Origin: Ferrimonas sediminicola
Lineage (GTDB): Bacteria; Pseudomonadota; Gammaproteobacteria; Enterobacterales; Shewanellaceae
DNA length: 64,000 bases
Reading direction: 5' to 3'
NCBI RefSeq assembly: GCF_005116715.1
Contig: NZ_SWCI01000012.1
Coordinates: 27,415 to 91,414, forward strand
Both the position numbers and the translations under genes were made by a program. This document shows positions 43,914-51,590 of the stretch, piece after piece; positions within the stretch are counted from its first letter, which is position 1, and the number at the start of each line of letters is the position of its first letter. The notes below the pieces were generated by a model that was not told the DNA's origin, did no database searches, and saw only the letters and a program-made list of their open reading frames with translations.

Positions 43914-44831
43914 ATGCGCATCTCAACTCAACTCCTCTACAACACCAACCTCAACAGCATGCAAAACGGCGCGGCTGAACTGGGGGAGTGGCTGCAGAAG
44001 ATGTCCTCGGGCAAGGAGATTCTTCGCCCGTCGGACGACCCCATCGGCGCGGTTCAGGTGCTGACGGTGCAGCGCGACCAGGCGGCCACCAGCCAGTACG
44101 TCGACAACATCGGTGCGCTCTCCAGCAGCCTGGATCGCAGCGAAAGTTACCTGACGTCGATGATTGACCTGCAGAACCGCATGCGGGAGATCGTGGTCTC
44201 CTCCGGCAACGGCGCCCTCTCTCCGGAGGATCGCCAGGCCTACGCCGATGAGTTGGAGACCTTGAAGGAGGCGATGGTGGACCTGGCCAACGCCAAGGAC
44301 GACAAGGGCAACTTTCTTTTCGCCGGCAACAGCACTGACACCAAGCCGGTACAGCGGGATGGCGCCGGCAACTATGCCTACATGGGGGACGACAAGGTCC
44401 GCGAGGTGCAGGTGTCCGATTCCTCCTGGGTTGCGGCCAACAGCCACGGAGAGGAGTTGTTCTTCGCCGCGGGCAGCAAGGACATCTTCAACGCCCTGAA
44501 CGACTTCATCGACGTGCTGAGAGACCCTTCGCTCTCTCCCGGATTGGCCGGGTTCGACACCGAACACGACGCCATGAGCAGCTCCCTGGACGACACCCTT
44601 GCCAGCATCAGCGGCGTGGTGACCACCATCGGTGGCCGCCAGAACAGCCTGAGTCTGATTGAGACCAGTCACAAGGATATGATCCTGTTCAGCGAGCAGC
44701 TGATTGGGGAGGTGGAGAGCCTGGACTACGCCGAGGCTCAGAGTAAGTACCAGGGCTCGCTGGTGGCGCTGCAGGTGACCCAGCAGAGTTTCGTCAAGAT
44801 CAGCCAGCTGTCGCTGTTCAACGAGATGTAA
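43914..44831 (+). CDS. flgL: Hook-filament junction protein FlgL (lateral system)
   Basis: 305 residues. Flagellin-like N-terminus MRISTQLLYNTNLNSMQNGA followed by LQKMSSGKEILRPSDDPIGA, typical of FlgL, and a C-terminal helix pair ending YAEAQSKYQGSLVALQVTQQ and SFVKISQLSLFNEM. It is the second junction protein, on which filament growth starts. It should not be mistaken for a flagellin: the SSGKxILRPSDDPxxA pattern is that of FlgL. Confidence 0.94.
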   Translation: MRISTQLLYNTNLNSMQNGAAELGEWLQKMSSGKEILRPSDDPIGAVQVLTVQRDQAATSQYVDNIGALSSSLDRSESYLTSMIDLQNRMREIVVSSGNGALSPEDRQAYADELETLKEAMVDLANAKDDKGNFLFAGNSTDTKPVQRDGAGNYAYMGDDKVREVQVSDSSWVAANSHGEELFFAAGSKDIFNALNDFIDVLRDPSLSPGLAGFDTEHDAMSSSLDDTLASISGVVTTIGGRQNSLSLIETSHKDMILFSEQLIGEVESLDYAEAQSKYQGSLVALQVTQQSFVKISQLSLFNEM

Positions 44832-44834
44832 TCG

Positions 44835-45854
44835 ATGCTCTCCCCCATCCGTGATACCCCCGTTTCCCCGCTGGCTCAACAGCCCAGGCTCAATGGCCTG
44901 GGCGCAGCGCCGGTGGCCGATGGCAGCCCCGACCGCAGGCCGGTTCCGGCGACCCCCCTGTCCCGTCACCGCCTGCTCTGCTATGAGCGCTGGGAGCGGA
45001 TCAGTCGCGGCCATCACCAGGTGCTCTACGCCCAGGCGGCGGAGGAGGTGCTGATTCAGCAGTGGCGCCGGGCACGCAACCTGGAGAAGCGGATTCGGCT
45101 CGCCCTGGCGCGCGGCGCGATCACCCAGGGTGACGAGATGGAGCAGCTGCGCCGGCAGATGCTGACCCGGCGGGGCAGCTTTGGCGGCCGGCCGCTGCTG
45201 GATCACCGGCTGGAGCCCATCGCCGACCGGGGCGCCTCCTCGCCGAGACTGTGCCGGCTGAAGTCGGTGGACCTGCTGAGTCCCCGCTCCAGGGCGGAGC
45301 AGATCGAGCTGAGGATTGGCGAGCTGTGGCTGTCATTGACCCTGCCGGCCGATGCCTCGGTCCAGCTGCAGCTCTCCCTGGTCCAGCGGGCCTTGGCCCA
45401 GTGCGGGGTGGAGGCGCTCCATGTCGACGGTCAGCTGCAGTTCGCCGTACCTGACGTGTTGTGGCAGAAGCTGGATGGTCACTGGTGGATGCGGGGACAG
45501 GGGCAGCGCCTGCCCGCGGGGGAGCTCCGTGGGATCAAGTTGCTGGAGTGCCACCATTGGCAGGATCCCCGCGGCTGGGGACTGAATGATATCGATAATC
45601 TGCGCCAGAGCCTGCCCAAGGTGCAGGGGGTGGTGGCCAAGCTGGCCCGGATGCTCAAGCGGATGCGCAGCCAGCTTGAGCTGGCCTCGGTCGGCGTTTT
45701 GAGCGGGGAGGGGGGATTGGCCGCAGAGGAGATACCCGCCCAGCTGGACGCCCTAGGCCGGTTGCTGGCCCCTCAGGGCTTCCATAGAAGGCTGACCAGC
45801 CTGATGGCCCAGGCGAACACCAGCCGCAACCAGACCCAGTCTCTGCTCTACTGA
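44835..45854 (+). CDS. Unknown protein at the end of the lateral flgB-flgL operon
   Basis: 339 residues, starting three bases after flgL, so surely part of the hook operon. I do not recognise a domain. It is basic, Arg- and Gln-rich, without signal peptide or membrane segments. The N-terminal 120 residues are polar and helical (QWRRARNLEKRIRLALARGA), the middle is strand-rich (IELRIGELWLSLTLPADASV; LHVDGQLQFAVPDVLWQKLD), and the C-terminus is helical (GVVAKLARMLKRMRSQLELA). The middle section loosely recalls a FliK-like hook-length domain, but this is not secure. An accessory gene, lafW, has been described at this place in other lateral systems; equivalence is a guess. Its end overlaps a leftward small gene by seven bases. 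Confidence 0.75.
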   Translation: MLSPIRDTPVSPLAQQPRLNGLGAAPVADGSPDRRPVPATPLSRHRLLCYERWERISRGHHQVLYAQAAEEVLIQQWRRARNLEKRIRLALARGAITQGDEMEQLRRQMLTRRGSFGGRPLLDHRLEPIADRGASSPRLCRLKSVDLLSPRSRAEQIELRIGELWLSLTLPADASVQLQLSLVQRALAQCGVEALHVDGQLQFAVPDVLWQKLDGHWWMRGQGQRLPAGELRGIKLLECHHWQDPRGWGLNDIDNLRQSLPKVQGVVAKLARMLKRMRSQLELASVGVLSGEGGLAAEEIPAQLDALGRLLAPQGFHRRLTSLMAQANTSRNQTQSLLY

Positions 45855-46048
45855 AACTGACGACGAAACTCGTCGCACTCCTGCTGGCTGACGACCCCGG
45901 AGTGCCTGAGCTGCTCCAGGTGCTCCTCAAAGCTGGCCAGGTGCTCGGCGCTCAGGGGGGAGAGGCCTCGGCCCAGCCGCCGGTTGCGATAGACCAACCA
46001 CACCACAGCGCCCGCCAGGAGCAGTACCGCCAAGGTTGAAACTGACAT
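45848..46048 (-). CDS. Small membrane protein with SHOCT-like C-terminus
   Basis: 66 residues from ATG 46048 (an alternative ATG at 46087 would add 13). One membrane helix (VSTLAVLLLAGAVVWLVYR) is followed by a short linker and a C-terminal segment FEEHLEQLRHSGVVSQQECD and EFRRQF that fits the SHOCT motif (leucine-rich helix, S/D-G-x-x-[ST]-x-x-E-[FC]). SHOCT proteins are short, usually membrane-linked and of unknown role. It is transcribed leftward, against the flagellar operons on both sides, and overlaps the end of the preceding gene. Confidence 0.65.
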   Translation of the reverse strand: MSVSTLAVLLLAGAVVWLVYRNRRLGRGLSPLSAEHLASFEEHLEQLRHSGVVSQQECDEFRRQFQ

Positions 46049-46412
46049 CTTCAGGTCCCCAGTATAAGGTGTCGAAACTTTGGCCATTGTCTCATGTCCA
46101 TCCTGCCAAAATCAATAAAAAACCTCTTTAAATTCATTGGTTAAGCATGATCTTAAGGATCCTTTCTGATCATGCGGGGGATCCCAGATCGCCGGGGCGG
46201 CAGGTTTAAGTTCGCCGGGGCGGCGGTCGCCTTGTGTTGGATGTCGGCCGAGGTGGAGCCGGGGAGGAAGCAGCACTTCCCTTCCGGGATCGCCTCCTCG
46301 CACCAGGGGCGGGAAACTTCCGGGTCGAACAGCTTAACCAACTAAAATATAAAGAAAATATTCGATGGCACGAAACTGGCATGTCATCGGGTCCAATCCT
46401 TAGGAGACGCGC
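46049..46412. other. Intergenic region where lateral flagellin would be expected
   Basis: No flagellin gene is present. The left half is AT-rich; 46170-46330 is GC-rich, with a repeated TCGCCGGGGCGGC word at about 46190 and 46213. On the minus strand 46153-46341 is an open frame of 62 codons with GC-rich third positions and several Cys and Trp residues, but with a TTG start and no ribosome site; I do not call it a gene. The right end carries the sigma-54 promoter of fliD. Confidence 0.5.
46366..46381 (+). promoter_or_regulatory. Sigma-54 promoter of the fliD operon
   Basis: TGGCACG-AAAC-TGGCA has a perfect -24 element, exact GG-N10-GC spacing and one mismatch to TTGCA at -12. It lies 32 bases before the fliD start codon, with TTAGGAG as ribosome site in between. 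LafK is the expected activator. Confidence 0.85.
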
Positions 46413-47765
46413 ATGATATCCGGAATGTCAGCCGCACAGTGGGCCGAGCAGCTCGTGGCCGTAGAGCGCAGCGGAAAAGATCAGCTCTACAGCACTCGAA
46501 AGAGTGACTACCGGGCGGAGCTGGACGCCTATAAGTTGCTGGAGTCCACCCTCAAGCAGATGACCGCCGATCTGGAGGCGATGAGCGACGACGCCTTCAA
46601 CGCCAAGAGTGCGACCATCAGTGACGAGAGCATCGCCAAGATCACCGTGGAGGCCGATGCGCCCGCGGGCAACTACAACCTCAAAGTAAACCAGCTGGCC
46701 CAGGCCAACCAGAAGGCGGCCAGCTTTGCCAGTGAGGATGCCCTGATCCCCAACAGCGGTCTGTTCGAGCTGGAGGTGGCCGGTCAGGTGATGACCATCG
46801 ACTTTTCGGTGATCAACCCCTCGGGCACCGGCACCGTCTCAGGACTCAGGGATTACATCAATGACAACGCCGCCGACCTCGGCGTGCAGGCGTCACTGCT
46901 GCGCAAGGGGGACGGTTCGGTGGAACTGCTGCTTACCTCCAAGGAGGCGGGGGCGGCCAATCAGATACAGATCAACCAGGACGACGCCGGCTTCGGCTTC
47001 AGCGATCTGGTGGTTGGTCAGGATGCCCAGTTCGAGCTGAACGGGGTGGCGATCACCAACGCCTCAAACTATGTCGAGAACGTCATCGACGGCGTCAACC
47101 TGGAGCTGACCGAGGTCCACCAGGTGGGCGAGTCCAGCACCATCAGCATCGATTACGACACCGACTCCACCCTGGATTCGGTCAAGGAGTTCGTCGGTTC
47201 CTACAACAAACTGATGAGCGAGATCTCCGGGCTGACTCAGAGCCTGGGGACCAGTATCGAGGTGGAGTCTGATATCGGCAAGGATGACGATGAGGACAAG
47301 GAGGAGGCCAAGAAGATCGAGGAGGATCAACTGGGCATTCTCAAGGGTGATGCCAGCATCCGCATGCTGAAGAACCGCCTCAACAATGCACTGTTCAACG
47401 CCGCCGACAACGGCATGCGCCTGTCCGATGTGGGTATCGAGCTGGATCGCAACGGCAAGCTGAAGCTCGACGAGGAGAAGCTGGAGGCGGCCCTGAAGAG
47501 CGATTCTGCCAGGGTGCAGGAGATGTTCAGCGCCGATGGCGGCTACATCCAGCGGTTTGACGACATCCTCGACCCCTACACCGAGCGCGAAGGCCTGATC
47601 GACATGAAGCAGGACAGCCTGGACTCACGGCTGGATCGCGTCGAGGACGACATGGCCCGCCACGACTACCAGATGCAGCAAGCCTATCAACGCTATCTGG
47701 CGCAGTTCACGGCCATGGAGCAGTACATCAACTCCATGAACGCCAGCGCCGGACTGTTCTACTAA
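46413..47765 (+). CDS. fliD: Flagellar filament cap protein FliD (LafB)
   Basis: 450 residues. FliD caps the filament and inserts flagellin. N-terminal features are SGMSAAQWAEQLVAVERSGK and a heptad region; the middle has NYNLKVNQLAQANQKAASF and VSGLRDYINDNAADLGVQAS; the C-terminus has GMRLSDVGIELDRNGKLKLD and the axial helices up to YINSMNASAGLFY. An acidic insert DIGKDDDEDKEEAKKIEEDQ at about 289-308 is unusual in its charge. First gene of the fliD-motB operon; in other lateral systems flagellin lafA comes just before it, but not here. Confidence 0.94.
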   Translation: MISGMSAAQWAEQLVAVERSGKDQLYSTRKSDYRAELDAYKLLESTLKQMTADLEAMSDDAFNAKSATISDESIAKITVEADAPAGNYNLKVNQLAQANQKAASFASEDALIPNSGLFELEVAGQVMTIDFSVINPSGTGTVSGLRDYINDNAADLGVQASLLRKGDGSVELLLTSKEAGAANQIQINQDDAGFGFSDLVVGQDAQFELNGVAITNASNYVENVIDGVNLELTEVHQVGESSTISIDYDTDSTLDSVKEFVGSYNKLMSEISGLTQSLGTSIEVESDIGKDDDEDKEEAKKIEEDQLGILKGDASIRMLKNRLNNALFNAADNGMRLSDVGIELDRNGKLKLDEEKLEAALKSDSARVQEMFSADGGYIQRFDDILDPYTEREGLIDMKQDSLDSRLDRVEDDMARHDYQMQQAYQRYLAQFTAMEQYINSMNASAGLFY

Positions 47766-47776
47766 CGGAAGACGAG

Positions 47777-48157
47777 ATGCTACAGGAACAAGATCCATTC
47801 AACGCCTACAAACAGACCTCCCTGGATGCCAGGGCCGCGGCGGCCAACCAGCACGAGATGGTGCGCATGCTGCTCGATGGCCTGCTCGAGGAGCTCTCCC
47901 GCGCCGAGGGTCACATCGAGGCGCGACAGATCGAGAAGAAGGGCAACGCCATCCAGAGGTGCATCAACATCGTCCAGGGTCTGGATTCCATGCTGGATCT
48001 GGAAAACGGCGGCGAGATCGCCCTGAATCTGCACCAGCTCTATGACTTCTGCAGTCGTGAACTGATGAAGGCCAGCATCCGCAATGAGGCCGCGGTGCTG
48101 GGGCCGGTTGTCAAGGTGGTGGGAGAGATCCGTGAAGGATGGGAAAACCTCAACTGA
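47777..48157 (+). CDS. fliS: Flagellar secretion chaperone FliS (LafC)
   Basis: 126 residues. FliS is a flagellin chaperone. Family motifs: NAYKQTSLDARAAAANQHEM, VRMLLDGLLEELSRAEGHIE, KKGNAIQRCINIVQGLDSML and LDLENGGEIALNLHQLYDFC. Presence of this chaperone shows that a cognate flagellin must be encoded elsewhere. ATG after GAAGACGAG; follows fliD by eleven bases. Confidence 0.95.
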   Translation: MLQEQDPFNAYKQTSLDARAAAANQHEMVRMLLDGLLEELSRAEGHIEARQIEKKGNAIQRCINIVQGLDSMLDLENGGEIALNLHQLYDFCSRELMKASIRNEAAVLGPVVKVVGEIREGWENLN

Positions 48158-48452
48158 GCAGTGGTTGCGCATCGGCCAGGCTCTGGAGAAGTTTGCCGGC
48201 GATCAGGATTGGGCCCGGGTGGCGCAGATCGATCGCAAGATGCAGCAACTGCTGCGGGCCCAGGGCAAACCGACCAACGACGAGGAGCGCCAGGCGCGCC
48301 AGGCCTTGGCCCTGACTCACCAGGATGTCCTGGCCCAGCTGATCGGAGCCCGGGATCGTCTCGCCAACGAGATGGACAGATTTCAACAGCAGCGGGAGGG
48401 CGTCAGTGCCTACCGCAGGACGGAGTTAAGCAGTGAACCCGATAACCACTAG
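48132..48452 (+). CDS. FliT-like small flagellar protein (LafD position)
   Basis: 106 residues from a GTG at 48132 with GGGAGAG upstream, overlapping fliS by 26 bases; an in-frame upstream ATG would overlap more and is unlikely. The protein is all-helical and charged (EQWLRIGQALEKFAGDQDWA, ARVAQIDRKMQQLLRAQGKP, AQLIGARDRLANEMDRFQQQ) with no known motif. By place between fliS and fliK it corresponds to lafD of Vibrio and to fliT of enterics, a FliD chaperone. The identification rests on context and helical content. Confidence 0.75.
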   Translation: MKDGKTSTEQWLRIGQALEKFAGDQDWARVAQIDRKMQQLLRAQGKPTNDEERQARQALALTHQDVLAQLIGARDRLANEMDRFQQQREGVSAYRRTELSSEPDNH

Positions 48453-49527
48453 CCTGACCGGCGTTTCACCGGCTACGGGGATTCGTTCCCAGGAGCGCGC
48501 CACCGACGTGCCCAGCTTTGCCAGTGTGCTGCCGGTGGCCCTGGTCGGCGTCGAGATGCCACCGTCTGCAGACCATGCAGCGGCGGCTGACCTGTCTGCG
48601 GCATACCCACAGTCGGGTGACCTGCCTGCGGTATACCCGCCGCAGAGTGAAACCGTGGACGGCGCCGAGGAGGGTGTGCTGGTCGCTCCCCAGTTTGGGG
48701 GGATGCCACAGCCGCTGCCGACTCCGGGCGTTCGGACGCCCGAGGGCGAGCCAGTGCGGCCCATGGCCCCGGCGTCAACCCCGTTGACGGTTACCGAGTG
48801 TCAGGCCGGCACCCTGAGGGGTGAGCCATCGCCGCCGGTGATGCCGCTGCCAGCGGCGCAGGCAGCGGTTCCAGCTGCGGCCCAGCCGCAGTCCGGCGCT
48901 TCCCAGGTGCCGTGGGTCGGCCAGCTGGCCGTTGAGGGCATCAACCCCTCATCCCGGACGGGCGGTTGGCAGCTGCTGACCGCCACGGCGGTGACCGCGG
49001 TGGAGGCAACCGAGCTGGCACCTCGGATGGCCGAGGGGGACTCGCGGGCCACCGAGGCCCTGTCCCCGTCGCCGGTGAGCGCACACGTCAGCCGAGGCAG
49101 CCAGTGGGGACCGCTTCCCCTGGATCCCTCCGGGGGAGCACAGCAGCTGGGACGGCAGATGCTCGCCCCACTGCGGGAGCAGCTGAGGTTCAGCCTGGAA
49201 CAGGGGATCACCAAGGCGGAGGTGCGGTTGGATCCTCCCGAGTTGGGACGCATCGATCTCAGCGTCCGTCATGAGGGGGACCGCATTACGGTTCAGCTGA
49301 CGGCCGCCAACCCGCTGGTGCGGGAGGCGCTGGCCGCCGGTGCCGAACGGCTGCGCGGTGAGATGGCCCAGGGGGTGGGCCATCAGGTGCAGGTTGATGT
49401 TGGACGGGATGCGCCCAGGGAGAGGCAGCAGGAGCATTCCGGTTGGGGCGGGCCACGGTCGTCCGCTCCGGAATCCACCACTGAGAATGCCGCCGTAGAG
49501 CGGGATCTCGTTGATATGTTGGCTTAA
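48433..49527 (+). CDS. fliK: Flagellar hook-length control protein FliK (LafE)
   Basis: 364 residues. FliK is exported, measures hook length and triggers the FlhB switch. The first 230 residues are Pro/Ala/Gly/Gln-rich and probably unfolded; the C-terminal Flg_hook domain (about 245-330) has LRFSLEQGITKAEVRLDPPE and LGRIDLSVRHEGDRITVQL followed by REALAAGAERLRGEM. The N-terminal half includes a near-repeat in which AAAADLSAAYPQSGDLPAVY doubles a YPQSG/YPPQS unit. GTG start, overlapping the preceding gene by 20 bases with GGAG upstream. Confidence 0.9.
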   Translation: MNPITTSLTGVSPATGIRSQERATDVPSFASVLPVALVGVEMPPSADHAAAADLSAAYPQSGDLPAVYPPQSETVDGAEEGVLVAPQFGGMPQPLPTPGVRTPEGEPVRPMAPASTPLTVTECQAGTLRGEPSPPVMPLPAAQAAVPAAAQPQSGASQVPWVGQLAVEGINPSSRTGGWQLLTATAVTAVEATELAPRMAEGDSRATEALSPSPVSAHVSRGSQWGPLPLDPSGGAQQLGRQMLAPLREQLRFSLEQGITKAEVRLDPPELGRIDLSVRHEGDRITVQLTAANPLVREALAAGAERLRGEMAQGVGHQVQVDVGRDAPRERQQEHSGWGGPRSSAPESTTENAAVERDLVDMLA

Positions 49528-49543
49528 AGGTAAGGGTAACGTA

Positions 49544-50005
49544 ATGGCGATGTCGACCGGAATAAAGCGGTTACTTCAGGTGTGCGTACTGTTGGTGTGG
49601 TCTGGCGCCATGGTGATTGTTGGGGTCGTTGGGATTGGTAATGCCGAGGAGGTGACGCTGCCGTTCGGTTTGGGCAAGCCGGTGGCGGAGCCTGACAGGT
49701 TCTACCCCCTGGACAAGTTGGTGATCTCCCTGCCCGGTGAGCGCTATCCAAGATACCTGTTGCTGGAGATGGCGTTGCAGAGCCCCAGCGAAGAGATTGA
49801 GAGCAAGCTGCTTGCCAGTGATCCCCTGCTGAAAAACACCATGATCAAGCTGATGGGCAACAAGAGTCTCGATGAGCTTAACAGCACCGAGAACATGGAG
49901 AAACTGCAGGAGGAGGCCCGGGGAGCGCTGCAGAATGTGCTCCGCTCACATGGCTTCGAGATTCAGCTGGACGCGGTGCTGTTTACCCGCCTGGTGGTCC
50001 AGTAG
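49544..50005 (+). CDS. fliL: Flagellar basal body-associated protein FliL (LafF)
   Basis: 153 residues. One N-terminal membrane helix (LLQVCVLLVWSGAMVIVGVV) and a periplasmic domain with FYPLDKLVISLPGERYPRYL, followed by LLLEMALQSPSEEIESKLLA and the C-terminal LRSHGFEIQLDAVLFTRLVV, the FliL pattern. FliL rings surround stator units and affect torque. The frame is open eleven codons upstream into fliK; ATG 49544 is preferred since it places a short basic N-terminus before the helix. Confidence 0.88.
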   Translation: MAMSTGIKRLLQVCVLLVWSGAMVIVGVVGIGNAEEVTLPFGLGKPVAEPDRFYPLDKLVISLPGERYPRYLLLEMALQSPSEEIESKLLASDPLLKNTMIKLMGNKSLDELNSTENMEKLQEEARGALQNVLRSHGFEIQLDAVLFTRLVVQ

Positions 50006-50013
50006 GAGGCGCT

Positions 50014-50736
50014 ATGTTGGCACAAGCACACAGCTACCAGGGCGAAGCGGGGGATGAGACCGCCAAGTTGCGCCAGTTTCTGCCCCTGGTGAAGCGGGCC
50101 GTCAACCAGCTGCGCAGCCACTGCGGCAGCCACCTGGATCCCCAGGACATGGAACAGATCGGGATGATGGCCCTGCTCGACTCCCTGCGCCGCTATCCGG
50201 GCGAGCTGGATGGCGGTTTCATCAATTTTGCCTCCAAGCGGATTCGGGGCGCCATTCTCGATGAACTTCGCCGGCTGGACTGGCGGCCACGGCCGGTGAG
50301 GCAACAGGCACACGAGTTCAACGATGTGGTGCGGCGCCTCTCCCGCGAGCTGGGGCGCCCGCCCCGCGACAGCGAAGTGGCCGAGGCGATGGGGCTGACA
50401 CCGGAGCAGCTGCGGGAGCGACTCTATGCCAGCCAGGCGGAGTCGATGCAGAGCCTCGACGAGCTGTTTCAAAACGGCATCGAAGCCGATGGCACCCCGG
50501 ACGGTCAGAAGCGCTTTATCGACAAGCGCACCCTGGTGAAGGCGCTGGGCAAACTCAATAAGCGCGAGCAACTGGTGCTCGGCCTCTACTATCAGCATGA
50601 ACTTAATCTCAAGGAGATCGCCTTGACCCTCAACCTCACCGAATCGCGGGTGTGCCAGCTGCATAAGGCCGCGGTAAAACAGCTTCGGGCGATCCTGTCC
50701 ACCTGGCAGGCGCAGATGGAGGGACACAGAGAATGA
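50014..50736 (+). CDS. fliA: Flagellar sigma-28 factor FliA (LafS)
   Basis: 240 residues with sigma regions in order: region 2 (LDPQDMEQIGMMALLDSLRR, FINFASKRIRGAILDELRRL, DWRPRPVRQQAHEFNDVV), region 3 (GRPPRDSEVAEAMGLTPEQL) and region 4 (KREQLVLGLYYQHELNLKEI, LNLTESRVCQLHKAAVKQL). It would direct RNA polymerase to late lateral genes such as flagellin, and is controlled by FlgM (34995). No clear sigma-28 promoter was found in the window, fitting the absence of the flagellin gene. Confidence 0.95.
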   Translation: MLAQAHSYQGEAGDETAKLRQFLPLVKRAVNQLRSHCGSHLDPQDMEQIGMMALLDSLRRYPGELDGGFINFASKRIRGAILDELRRLDWRPRPVRQQAHEFNDVVRRLSRELGRPPRDSEVAEAMGLTPEQLRERLYASQAESMQSLDELFQNGIEADGTPDGQKRFIDKRTLVKALGKLNKREQLVLGLYYQHELNLKEIALTLNLTESRVCQLHKAAVKQLRAILSTWQAQMEGHRE

Positions 50737-51590
50737 AGAAGTTACTGTGTTTTGTGGGCCTGCTGCTGGCGGTGTTCGGCGGCTACGCCGCCCATGGTGG
50801 CAACCTGGGCAACCTGTGGCAGCCCTCGGAGATGGTGATCGTCTTCGGCGCCGGCCTCGGCGCACTGTTCATCGCCAACCCCATCGATGTCATCAGGGAC
50901 ATGGTGCATCAGCTCAAGGAGCTGTGGAACCAGGAGCGGGAGGACCCCGAGCTCTATCCCCAGCTGTTCGGCCTGATGCATGTGCTGCTCAGCCAGTTGC
51001 AGTCTCAGGGGATGAAGGTGCTGGATGAGCATATCGAGGCGCCGGAGGAGAGCTCGATGTTCCTGATGTATCCCGCGGTCCTCAAGCAGCCGGAACTGTT
51101 GCAGTTTATGGTGGATAACCTGCGTATGCAGTCGATGGCCAAGGTGGATCCCCACGATCTGGAGGCGCTGCTGGAGGAGGAGATCGAGCACCTGCATGAT
51201 GGCCACCTGCGCCCCTCCGAGGCCCTCTCCAAGGTGGCCGAAGCGATGCCGGGGTTCGGCATTCTGGCCGCGGTGATGGGGATCATCATTACCATGGGCA
51301 GCATCGACGGTCCGCTGACCATGATCGGGGTCAAGGTGGCCGCGGCCCTGGTGGGGACCTTTATCGGCATCTTCGCCTGCTATTGCATGTTCGATCCCCT
51401 GGCCACCGCCCTGGAACACCAGGTGGACCGGCAGACGGCGCGGCTGCGTTGCATGGCAGCGATCCTGGTGATGCACGCCAAAGGTAAGCCGCCGCTGCTG
51501 GCCATCGACGCCGGTCGGCGCAGGATCCAGCAGGAGAACCGCCCCAGCTTCATCGAGGTGGAGCGATGGCTGGAGGCCCAACAGCTGTGA
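50733..51590 (+). CDS. motA: Flagellar motor stator protein MotA (LafT)
   Basis: 285 residues with four membrane helices: KKLLCFVGLLLAVFGGYAAH at the start, a second at about 34-50, a long cytoplasmic loop with PELYPQLFGLMHVLLSQLQS and EHLHDGHLRPSEALSKVAEA, then MPGFGILAAVMGIIITMGSI and LVGTFIGIFACYCMFDPLAT. It resembles proton-type E. coli MotA (with GLLLAVFGGY and PGFGILAAVMG) more than sodium-type PomA, as is usual for lateral stators. Start overlaps the fliA stop by four bases. Confidence 0.95.
   Translation: MKKLLCFVGLLLAVFGGYAAHGGNLGNLWQPSEMVIVFGAGLGALFIANPIDVIRDMVHQLKELWNQEREDPELYPQLFGLMHVLLSQLQSQGMKVLDEHIEAPEESSMFLMYPAVLKQPELLQFMVDNLRMQSMAKVDPHDLEALLEEEIEHLHDGHLRPSEALSKVAEAMPGFGILAAVMGIIITMGSIDGPLTMIGVKVAAALVGTFIGIFACYCMFDPLATALEHQVDRQTARLRCMAAILVMHAKGKPPLLAIDAGRRRIQQENRPSFIEVERWLEAQQL

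Noticed and set aside
43914..44831. The FlgL gene as a possible lateral flagellin
   Set aside because: It has the FlgL pattern (SSGKEILRPSDDP) and the place after flgK; it lacks the flagellin pattern SSGxRINxAxDDAAG.
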